Shown here piece by piece: positions 1 to 5,528 of a DNA stretch of 8,646 nt (positions are counted from its first letter, which is position 1; each line of letters begins with the position of its first letter). The DNA is taken from positions 1-8,646 of the forward strand of contig JAUZEI010000666.1 of assembly GCA_030839105.1 (NCBI GenBank). The letters run 5' to 3'. Position numbers and translations under genes: made by a program. The notes under the pieces were generated by a model, which ran no database searches, was not told the DNA's origin, and worked only from the letters and a program-made list of their open reading frames with translations. The DNA is from Actinomycetota bacterium (GTDB taxonomy: Bacteria; Actinomycetota; Acidimicrobiia; IMCC26256; PALSA-610).

Positions 1-557
1 AGCGCAATGAGATGGTTCGACGCGACCACGGCGGCGGCGTGGTAGCGGCCGCGGTCGGAGTCGGCGAGATCGAAGGGACGCAGTCCGAGCGAGCGCGCGA
101 TCTCGGCGACGTGGGGATCGCCGGCCACGGCGGCCCAGGCGCCCGCGAGTCGCTCCACCCCCGTGGTCGCCGAGGGGAACGTCTGCAGAGGATGCAGCGC
201 TCCGACGCGTACGCCTGTCCGGCGCTCCAACAACGGCGAGAACACGTCGAGACCGCGTGAGCCCGCGAGATGGACGACGAGCGCACCGGGCTCGATCGAC
301 GGCTCGGCCGCGAGCAAGACCTGTCCGATCGCGCGGTCGGGCGTGGCGACGATGACGAGTGCGGCGCCGCGAGCGACCTCGGAGACCAGGGCCGCGTGCG
401 TCCCGAGAACTGCAGCGGCGGCCACCGTCGAGGACGCGTCGGGCGCACGGCCACCGACTCCTACGATTCTCCAGCCCTGCTCGGCGAGGCCGAGCGCGAT
501 CGTCGTTCCCGCGCGGCCCGGACCGATCAGGGCGACGGTGCGCTGTCGTTCCTCCAT
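1..557 (-). CDS. Rossmann-like/DUF2520 protein, 3' part cut by window edge
   Basis: The reading frame starts at ATG 557-555 and stays open to base 1 (185 codons visible), so the C-terminal part lies outside. The N-terminus is a Rossmann strand-turn-helix with the dinucleotide motif GPGRAG at about residues 12-17. A second strand ends in VIVATPD at about residues 68-74, followed by LVVHLAGS. Further on come ALHPLQTFP and YHAAAVVASNHL, which are typical of the DUF2520 (PF10728) family. The family resembles pyrroline-5-carboxylate and ketopantoate reductases, binds NAD(P), and in actinobacteria commonly sits just before panC; its substrate is not established. The start lies 31 bases inside the end of folK. 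No later start is possible without losing the first Rossmann strand. I see no clear Shine-Dalgarno sequence, so translation is probably coupled to folK. Confidence 0.88.
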   Translation of the reverse strand, partial: MEERQRTVALIGPGRAGTTIALGLAEQGWRIVGVGGRAPDASSTVAAAAVLGTHAALVSEVARGAALVIVATPDRAIGQVLLAAEPSIEPGALVVHLAGSRGLDVFSPLLERRTGVRVGALHPLQTFPSATTGVERLAGAWAAVAGDPHVAEIARSLGLRPFDLADSDRGRYHAAAVVASNHLIA

Positions 558-1021
558 GGAATGGTCAAGGTTACCGCCGTCTCGTGCACGCCCTCCCAGG
601 TCCGGCCCGCCTCGAGCAACTCCGGCGCAACGTCGCGCAACGGGGCCAGCACGAAACCCCGCTCCCACATGCGGGGGTGCGGGAGGGTAAGAACCGGATC
701 GGCCGATTGCAGGTCGTCATACAAGAGGATGTCGACGTCGAGCGTGCGCGGGCTCCAACGCTCCGCGCGTACACGGTGCGCGTCGGCCTCGATGCGTAGG
801 GCGAGCGCGAGCAAGGCGTCCGGAGTGAGACCCGTCTCGAGCGCGACAACCGCGTTCAGGTAGGCGTCCTGCGGCGGTCCGCCGACGGGCGCGGTCTCGT
901 ACACGCGTGACACGGCGGTCACGCGCACATGATCGGTGGCGGCGAGCGCGTCGACGGCGAACTGCAGATGTGCGAGCCGGTCGCCCAGGTTCGAGCCGAG
1001 GGCGAGATACGCGCCCGTCAC
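527..1021 (-). CDS. folK: 2-amino-4-hydroxy-6-hydroxymethyldihydropteridine pyrophosphokinase (HPPK)
   Basis: FolK transfers pyrophosphate from ATP to 6-hydroxymethyl-7,8-dihydropterin, the substrate step before dihydropteroate synthase, in the cytoplasm. The 164-residue product has the family motifs in order: LALGSNLGDR (residues 6-15), SRVYETAPVGG (38-48) followed by YLNAVV, RWSPRTLDVDILLYDD (88-103, holding the two magnesium-binding aspartates), and LPHPRMWERGFVLAPL (113-128). Length is normal for the family. The start is GTG 1021-1019, overlapping the folB TGA as GTGA. A longer open frame to 1123 only adds arginine-rich residues read from inside folB, so I reject it. The gene is translationally coupled to folB upstream and overlaps the DUF2520 gene downstream by 31 bases. 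One small difference: serine replaces the more common glycine in the RWGPRTLD signature. Confidence 0.96.
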   Translation of the reverse strand: MTGAYLALGSNLGDRLAHLQFAVDALAATDHVRVTAVSRVYETAPVGGPPQDAYLNAVVALETGLTPDALLALALRIEADAHRVRAERWSPRTLDVDILLYDDLQSADPVLTLPHPRMWERGFVLAPLRDVAPELLEAGRTWEGVHETAVTLTIPWRNDSAPSP

Positions 1022-1368
1022 CGCTCGACGCGTACCGCGACGTAGTCGAGCATGGCGCGCACGGGCGGGTTCAGCTTGCGCACCTCGATGATCGCGCTCA
1101 CGACGCGCGGGTCGGCGCGGCACACCTCGGCGATGCGCGTCGCGAGCCGTTCCAGCAAACGGTATTGCTCGGACGAGACGACTCGGCGCACCGCTTCACA
1201 GAGCGCGGAGTAGTCGACGGTGTCCTCGAGATCGTCGCTCGCTCCTGCCGACGTGACGTCGACGACGAGCTCCACGTCGACTTCGAACGGCTGCGGCCGT
1301 ACCTGTTCTTCGGGAAGCACGCCGTGCACGCCCAACTCGCGAAGTCCGGAGATAAGGATGCGGTCCAC
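1018..1368 (-). CDS. folB: Dihydroneopterin aldolase
   Basis: FolB cleaves 7,8-dihydroneopterin to 6-hydroxymethyl-7,8-dihydropterin and glycolaldehyde, supplying FolK. The product has 116 residues, the usual size for a subunit of this oligomeric tunnelling-fold enzyme. Visible family features are GVHGVLPEEQ (residues 13-22, with the conserved glutamate), DTVDYSAL (49-56, pterin-pocket tyrosine), LLERLATRIA (71-80, with the pterin-anchoring glutamate E73) and the C-terminal VRKLNPPV (96-103) with the catalytic lysine K98. The start is GTG 1368-1366; the same frame has a TAG four codons upstream, so no longer start exists. Its stop overlaps the folK GTG. A -10-like hexamer TAGCGT ends six bases before the GTG, which fits a leaderless transcript. 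It is divergent from pyk, with only 33 bases between the start codons. Confidence 0.95.
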   Translation of the reverse strand: MDRILISGLRELGVHGVLPEEQVRPQPFEVDVELVVDVTSAGASDDLEDTVDYSALCEAVRRVVSSEQYRLLERLATRIAEVCRADPRVVSAIIEVRKLNPPVRAMLDYVAVRVER

Positions 1369-1374
1369 AGGTCG

Positions 1375-1380
1375 ACGCTA
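1375..1380 (-). promoter_or_regulatory. Putative -10 of a leaderless folB promoter
   Basis: On the minus strand TAGCGT (fits TANNNT) is followed by six bases and then the folB GTG. This spacing would place the transcription start at or next to the start codon, and no Shine-Dalgarno sequence is present. A -35 element at 17-18 bases is weak and would lie over the pyk start codon. This is inferred from sequence only. Confidence 0.35.
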
Positions 1381-1387
1381 GTCGCGT

Positions 1388-1393
1388 GATAGT
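1388..1393 (+). promoter_or_regulatory. Putative -10 of a leaderless pyk promoter
   Basis: GATAGT (close to TATAAT, first base off) ends eight bases before the pyk ATG. A -35-like TCCACA lies 18 bases upstream at 1364-1369 and overlaps the folB start codon. The spacing predicts a transcription start within one or two bases of the ATG. It would overlap the putative folB promoter on the other strand, so the two are likely to compete for RNA polymerase. Confidence 0.33.
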
Positions 1394-1401
1394 CCGGTGG
1401 G

Positions 1402-2817
1402 ATGCGGCGCACGAAGATCGTCGCGACCGTCGGCCCTGCCACGTCGCGTCCGGAATCCATGCGCGCATTGCTTGCAGCCGGTGCGGACGTCGTCCGCCTG
1501 AATGCCGCGCACGCCTCGGCCGACCTGCACGTGGAGCACGCGGCGCTGGCGCGGAAGATCGCGGCGGAGCTCGGACGGTTCGTCGGCGTGCTCGTGGACC
1601 TTCCCGGGCCGAAGATGCGCACCGGGCCTGTCGTCGACGACGAGATCCAGCTCGATGCCGGCGCGGAACTCGTGCTTGCCTCGACGCCCGTCGTCGGCGA
1701 CGAACACCGCGTTTCGACGACACTGCCCGAGCTCGCACGCTGGGTGTCGCCCGGTGACGAGATCTACCTCGCCGACGGTGCGATCGTCCTGCGGGTGTGC
1801 CGTCTCGACGACGCCGACGTCGTGTGCGAGGTCGTGCGGGGCGGCGTGCTGCGTTCACGAAAGGGTATGCACGTTCCCCGCGCCGAAGGGCACGTCGAGC
1901 CCTTCACGGCTACCGACGCCGCCGCGCTCCGCATGGCGATCGCGATCAAGGCCGACTTCGTCGGGTTGTCGTTCGTGCGGCGGCCCGAAGACGTCGAGGA
2001 CGTGCGCGCCCGGCTGCCCAAGCGTGGGAGCCGACCGATGCTGATCGCCAAGATCGAGACGGCGGTCGCGCTCGATCATCTCCCCGGCATCGTCGGTGCG
2101 GCCGACGCGGTAATGGTCGCGCGCGGCGATCTCGGCATCCAGGTTCCCGCCCGGCGCGTGCCGCTGATCCAAAAGGAGGTCATCCGCTTCTGCAACATGG
2201 CCGGTAAACCCGTCATCACGGCAACGCAGATGCTCGAGTCGATGACGCGTTCGCCCATGCCGACGCGCGCGGAGGTGAACGACGTCGCCAACGCCGTGCT
2301 CGACGGCACCGATGCGCTCATGTTGTCGGAGGAGACCGCGATCGGTCTCTATCCGACCGACACCGTGCGCACCATGAGTGAGGTTGCCGAAGCAGCCGAG
2401 GATTGGCCCCGGGTGCGCATCGCTCCGCAGGGCGCGACCGCCGCGGTCGACGACGACCGCGTCGCCTGGGCGGTCGCGCACGCGGCCGTGCAGGCCGCCG
2501 AAGACCTCGGTGTCGCGGCGATCGTGTGCCCGACCCAGAGCGGCACCACCGCCCGGCGCGTGGCCGCGTTCCGCCCCGCGGTTCCGATCGCGGGGATCTC
2601 CGAGCAGCCGGAGATCCTCGGGCGGCTCACACTGGTGTGGGGCGTCCGGCCCTTGGCCGCGACGACGGCGGCCGGCCCGGACGACCAGACGCGCCACGCG
2701 GCCAAGGCCGCGCGCGAGTGCGGTCTCGCCCACAAGGGTGACCTGATCGCGATCGTCTCCGCGTCGACCGGCAAGCGCGCCGGTGCCACCGACACCGTGC
2801 GCATCGTGCGCGCCTGA
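1402..2817 (+). CDS. pyk: Pyruvate kinase
   Basis: Pyruvate kinase converts phosphoenolpyruvate and ADP to pyruvate and ATP, the last step of glycolysis. The 471-residue product has normal length: TIM-barrel domain from RRTKIVATVGPA (residues 2-13), B-domain insertion roughly 76-165, barrel resumption with VGLSFVRRPEDV (187-198), and a C-terminal domain from about 345. Active-site residues are present: R32, N34, K217 and E219 in AKIE, D243 in ARGDLG, and T275 in ITATQMLES, then PTRAEVNDVANAVLDGTDA and MLSEETA. By analogy with the mammalian enzyme, K71 in GPKMRTG occupies the position whose lysine form marks K+-independent enzymes. The usual NFSHG segment is NAAHA (34-38), losing the serine that helps bind K+. 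ATG 1402 is the only start, since an in-frame TAG lies three codons upstream. It is the only + strand gene here, divergent from folB and convergent with the phosphatase-like gene. Confidence 0.96.
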   Translation: MRRTKIVATVGPATSRPESMRALLAAGADVVRLNAAHASADLHVEHAALARKIAAELGRFVGVLVDLPGPKMRTGPVVDDEIQLDAGAELVLASTPVVGDEHRVSTTLPELARWVSPGDEIYLADGAIVLRVCRLDDADVVCEVVRGGVLRSRKGMHVPRAEGHVEPFTATDAAALRMAIAIKADFVGLSFVRRPEDVEDVRARLPKRGSRPMLIAKIETAVALDHLPGIVGAADAVMVARGDLGIQVPARRVPLIQKEVIRFCNMAGKPVITATQMLESMTRSPMPTRAEVNDVANAVLDGTDALMLSEETAIGLYPTDTVRTMSEVAEAAEDWPRVRIAPQGATAAVDDDRVAWAVAHAAVQAAEDLGVAAIVCPTQSGTTARRVAAFRPAVPIAGISEQPEILGRLTLVWGVRPLAATTAAGPDDQTRHAAKAARECGLAHKGDLIAIVSASTGKRAGATDTVRIVRA

Positions 2818-2836
2818 TCGCTACGGAACCTGATCC

Positions 2837-3352
2837 TCAGCGAAGTTCGAGTGTGACGGCGACGATCTCGCGGCCCTCGGCGCCCAGGCTGCGCGACGTC
2901 AGCTTCTCGATGACCGACACCGCGTGCGGTCCGTGCTCGACGAGCCCGGCGTGGAGTAGGTATCCCGCCAGCACCCCGAGGACACGGTCACCGAACTCCT
3001 CGTTGTGCACGTAGATACGCTCGGCCGGGTCGTCGAGGAGCTTCGAGAGTGCGGTGTAGATCGAGCCCAAGCGGAACGCAAGCTCGTCGTGGGGCCCGAG
3101 CGGTACGTGCACGTAGGCAACGCCGGCTTCGTCGTAGGCGTGGAGATTGTGGGGCGAGTCGAGCAACGAGAGGACGTGTGTGAATCCGTTGACGTTGAGC
3201 CAGATCAGCTCTTCCTGGCGTCGCACCTTCCGGTGATTGCGCGCGAAACCGCCGGGCCGTTCACCCGCGCCGAGCCGATCCTTGATCACCCACGTGAAGT
3301 AGCGCGGCTGCAGACCTTGCGCCCATCGCCCCCGTAAACCGCCCGTCGTCAC
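2837..3352 (-). CDS. Dual-specificity-phosphatase-like protein, probable pseudophosphatase
   Basis: The 171-residue product begins at GTG 3352, overlapping the folP TGA as GTGA; a longer open frame to 3466 only adds arginine-rich read-through of folP. I read it as a compact dual-specificity phosphatase fold: YFTWVIKDRLGAGERPG (residues 18-34), then a helix, GFTHVLSLLD (56-65), EAGVAYVHVPLGPHDE (75-90, with D89 at the general-acid loop position), and the P-loop region IYVHNEEFGDRVLGVLAGYLL (113-133). The active signature would be HC-x5-R; here it is H116-N117-x5-R123, so the nucleophilic cysteine is asparagine, and the Ser/Thr after the arginine is also missing. Known pseudophosphatases of this kind bind phosphorylated ligands without hydrolysis, but the role here is unknown. 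It is probably co-translated with folP. It converges on pyk with 19 bases between the stop codons. Fold assignment is by motif only. Confidence 0.72.
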   Translation of the reverse strand: MTTGGLRGRWAQGLQPRYFTWVIKDRLGAGERPGGFARNHRKVRRQEELIWLNVNGFTHVLSLLDSPHNLHAYDEAGVAYVHVPLGPHDELAFRLGSIYTALSKLLDDPAERIYVHNEEFGDRVLGVLAGYLLHAGLVEHGPHAVSVIEKLTSRSLGAEGREIVAVTLELR

Positions 3353-4218
3353 GCCGCCATCCCTTCGGGAGTCGCGCGCTCGAGCGCGTCGAGCAGATCG
3401 ACGGCGCGGCGCGATCCGGCGACGTCGTGCACGCGCACGAGCGTTGCGCCGCGCTCGAAGCACCATACGGTCGTCGCGAGTGTCGCGTCGTCGCGCCCGC
3501 GCCGATCGTCGTCGGCGTCGGTCGCAGCGGCCATCAGGTGTGCCAGAAACGACTTGCGCGAGGTTCCGACCATCAGCGGCACGCCGACGCGTGCGGCGAG
3601 GTCGGGAAGAGCACGCAGAAGTGCGAGATTGTGCTCGCCGGTCTTGGCGAAGCCGATACCGGGATCCGCGAGCAGGGCGCGCGGATCGACCCCCGCGGCG
3701 AGCGCGCGCTCGACCCGCGAACGGAGCTCGTCGCCGACCTCGCGCACGACCGAGGCGTAGCGGGCCTCGCTCTGCATCGTCCGCGGCGTGCCGCGTGTGT
3801 GCATCGCGACGTAGGCCGAACCGGTCTGCGCGACGAGCGCGAGCATGTCGGGGTCGGCCGTACCCCCGGACACGTCGTTGACCATCACCGCGCCGGCGTC
3901 GAGCGCGGCGCGGGCGACGACAGCCTTCGTGGTGTCGATGCTCACCGCGACCGCAGTTTGCCCGGCGACGCCCCGCACGACCGCGAGCACGCGCCGGAGC
4001 TCCTCATCCGCATCGACCGGGTCGGCGCCGGGCCGGGTGGATTCGCCGCCGACGTCGATCACCGCGGCACCGGCCTCCGCGAGCTCGAGCCCGTGCGCGA
4101 TCGCCGCCTCGGGATCGAGATAACTACCGCCGTCGGAGAAGGAGTCGGGCGTGACATTCACGATTCCCATGAGTCCTCGGCGCGGAAGATCGGCAACGAG
4201 GAGACGGGGAACAGGCAC
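3349..4218 (-). CDS. folP: Dihydropteroate synthase
   Basis: FolP joins 6-hydroxymethyldihydropterin pyrophosphate to p-aminobenzoate to give dihydropteroate; it is the sulfonamide target. The 289-residue TIM barrel shows all family blocks: MGIVNVTPDSFSDGG (17-31), IDVGGESTRPGA (54-65), DTTK (95-98), VNDVSGG (113-119), DPGIGFAKTGEHN (185-197), GTSRKSFL (218-225, phosphate-binding) and VRVHDV (261-266). A short acidic and basic insertion, roughly 232-244, follows the SRK loop. The start is GTG 4218; ATG at residue 17 would cut directly before the conserved first strand and is less likely. TAACCT ends six bases before the GTG, so a leaderless start is possible. The gene is 122 bases downstream of folE and overlaps the phosphatase-like gene by four bases. 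Confidence 0.97.
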   Translation of the reverse strand: MPVPRLLVADLPRRGLMGIVNVTPDSFSDGGSYLDPEAAIAHGLELAEAGAAVIDVGGESTRPGADPVDADEELRRVLAVVRGVAGQTAVAVSIDTTKAVVARAALDAGAVMVNDVSGGTADPDMLALVAQTGSAYVAMHTRGTPRTMQSEARYASVVREVGDELRSRVERALAAGVDPRALLADPGIGFAKTGEHNLALLRALPDLAARVGVPLMVGTSRKSFLAHLMAAATDADDDRRGRDDATLATTVWCFERGATLVRVHDVAGSRRAVDLLDALERATPEGMAA

Positions 4219-4224
4219 CGCCGG

Positions 4225-4230
4225 AGGTTA
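4225..4230 (-). promoter_or_regulatory. Putative -10 of an internal leaderless folP promoter
   Basis: TAACCT on the minus strand fits TANNNT and is followed by exactly six bases and the folP GTG, the same geometry as the proposed folB promoter. There is no Shine-Dalgarno-like stretch at a usual distance before folP. No good -35 hexamer is seen at 17-18 bases. It would let folP and the phosphatase-like gene be transcribed independently of folE. Confidence 0.3.
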
Positions 4231-4285
4231 GCGAACCGGTTGGGGCCGCCCGACGGCAGGGCTGACGAAATTTGCGACCACTGGT

Positions 4286-4328
4286 GGACCCGCCGTTCCG
4301 AGAGAGATCGACGTCGGCGGGACGGTCC
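4286..4328 (-). terminator. Inverted repeat in the folE-folP gap, possible attenuator or weak terminator
   Basis: GGACCCGCCG (4286-4295) can pair with CGGCG (4315-4319) and GGTCC (4324-4328), a ten-pair stem broken by a four-base bulge (4320-4323) with a 19-base loop. It lies 13 bases beyond the folE stop in the sense of transcription. No T-tract follows on the minus strand, so it is not a classical intrinsic terminator. It could protect the folE 3' end or reduce read-through. GC-rich DNA gives such stems by chance fairly often. Confidence 0.3.
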
Positions 4329-4340
4329 GCACGCGGAGAT

Positions 4341-4943
4341 TCAGGAGCGCCCGACCGACGGGCCGATGAGGGCCATGACCTCGGCTCGGGTTGCGGCGCT
4401 GTCCTTGAACAGCCCGCGCACCGCCGACGTCAACGTGAGCGTTCCCGGTTTGCGGACCCCACGCATCGACATGCAGAGGTGTTCGGCCTCGATCATCACG
4501 AACGCGCCGCGCGGTTGGAGGATCTCGACGATCGCGTCGGCGATCTGGGTGGTGAGCCGCTCCTGCACCTGCGGTCGCTTCGCGAAACCGTCGACGAGAC
4601 GCGCCAACTTCGACAGACCGGTGATACGACCGTCGTCGCCCGGGATGTACGCGACGTGCGCGCGCCCGTGGAACGGAGCCAGGTGGTGCTCGCACAGCGA
4701 ATACAGCGCGATGTCGCGCACAAGGACCATCTCGTCGTGGTTCGCCTCGAAGGTGACGATCAGGTGCCGCGAGGGATCCTCCTGCAGCCCACTGAAGATC
4801 TCCGCGTACATCTCGGCGACGCGGTGGGGAGTGCGAACAAGTCCGTCGCGATCCGGATCCTCGCCGATCGCGTAGAGGATCTCGCGCACCGCCTTCTCGA
4901 TCCGGATGAGGTCGACGCCCGACGACGCCTCTTCGTCGCTCAC
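4341..4943 (-). CDS. folE: GTP cyclohydrolase I
   Basis: FolE opens the guanine ring of GTP and forms 7,8-dihydroneopterin triphosphate, the committed step of pterin and folate synthesis. The 200-residue product has the family length and motifs: [17 protein letters not shown] (37-53), [13 protein letters not shown] (81-93), [19 protein letters not shown] (107-125) and [16 protein letters not shown] (152-167). Zinc ligands are C84, H87 and C157. The start is GTG 4943-4941, overlapping the hpt TGA as GTGA; the open frame continues upstream to 5114 but that part is read-through of hpt. In many actinobacteria ftsH lies between hpt and folE; here the two genes touch directly. A 122-base gap separates it from folP. 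Confidence 0.97.
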   Translation of the reverse strand: MSDEEASSGVDLIRIEKAVREILYAIGEDPDRDGLVRTPHRVAEMYAEIFSGLQEDPSRHLIVTFEANHDEMVLVRDIALYSLCEHHLAPFHGRAHVAYIPGDDGRITGLSKLARLVDGFAKRPQVQERLTTQIADAIVEILQPRGAFVMIEAEHLCMSMRGVRKPGTLTLTSAVRGLFKDSAATRAEVMALIGPSVGRS

Positions 4944-5488
4944 GTGAACTTCTGCTCGACGGTGCCGGTGAACTCGGCGATGTACGGCAGGTTGCGATAG
5001 CGCTCGTCGACATCGAGGCCGTACCCGATCACGAAGTCGGGCGGGATACGGAAGCCGACGTACTTGAGCTTCGTCTCGACCTTCTGCAGACCTTCCTTTA
5101 CCAGCAGCGCACACACTTCGAGCGAAGCCGCACCTCGCGCCCGCAGGTTCTTGCTGAGGTATGCGAGCGTGAGACCGGAGTCGACGATGTCCTCGACGAT
5201 CAACACGTGCCGGTCGGTGAGATCGAGATCGAGGTCTTTCATGATGCGCACGACACCACTGGTCCGCGTCGCCGACCCGTAGGACGACACGGCCATGAAG
5301 TCGAATTCGACGGGGAGGTCGATCGCACGTGCGAGGTCGGCCATGAACATGAAGGCGCCCTTGAGGATGCCCACGAGAAGCGGTGGATGGTCGTCGTAGT
5401 CGAATGCAATCGCCTTGCCGAGGTCGCGAATGCGCTCCTGCAACTCGTGCTCGTCGACGACTATCCGACCGATGTTCGGGTCGTTCAT
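4940..5488 (-). CDS. hpt: Hypoxanthine phosphoribosyltransferase
   Basis: Hpt makes IMP (and usually GMP) from hypoxanthine or guanine and PRPP in purine salvage. The 182-residue product is typical in length. Motifs: [13 protein letters not shown] (residues 40-52), SSYGS (68-72) in the flexible lid loop, the PRPP-binding [13 protein letters not shown] (95-107), the conserved lysine in LLVKEG (128-133), and [20 protein letters not shown] (151-170), which holds the purine-binding and C-terminal signature. ATG 5488 is the only possible start, because the tilS TAA stop lies in the same frame seven codons upstream. No Shine-Dalgarno sequence is seen in the 18-base gap, so initiation probably depends on ribosomes leaving tilS. 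Its stop overlaps folE. Confidence 0.96.
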   Translation of the reverse strand: MNDPNIGRIVVDEHELQERIRDLGKAIAFDYDDHPPLLVGILKGAFMFMADLARAIDLPVEFDFMAVSSYGSATRTSGVVRIMKDLDLDLTDRHVLIVEDIVDSGLTLAYLSKNLRARGAASLEVCALLVKEGLQKVETKLKYVGFRIPPDFVIGYGLDVDERYRNLPYIAEFTGTVEQKFT

Positions 5489-5491
5489 GCG

Positions 5492-5528
5492 GTTACGGGC
5501 ATGTCGTTACGGGCATGTCGTGACGGGC
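5492..5528. repeat. 14-bp tandem repeat at the tilS-hpt junction
   Basis: Unit GTTACGGGCATGTC occurs exactly at 5492-5505 and 5506-5519, and a third partial copy at 5520-5528 matches eight of nine bases. The copies span the tilS stop codon and the whole tilS-hpt gap. The unit length is not a multiple of three, so a change in copy number would shift the relative frame of the two genes. Confidence 0.85.

Noticed and set aside
163..863. Overlapping + strand frames at the left end
   Set aside because: The minus strand carries the DUF2520 and folK genes with clear motifs; the + frames are Arg/Ser/Pro-rich noise.
1855..2733. A 292-codon minus-strand frame inside pyk
   Set aside because: It is an Arg/His/Gly/Asp-rich shadow of pyruvate kinase, whose catalytic motifs cover the same bases.
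2818..2836. Bidirectional terminator between pyk and the phosphatase-like gene
   Set aside because: The 19 bases contain no inverted repeat or T-run on either strand.
3427..4875. A 482-codon open frame on the + strand antisense to folP and folE
   Set aside because: It is rich in Arg, His and Asp in the manner of antisense frames in GC-rich DNA, crosses two certain genes and has no recognisable motif.
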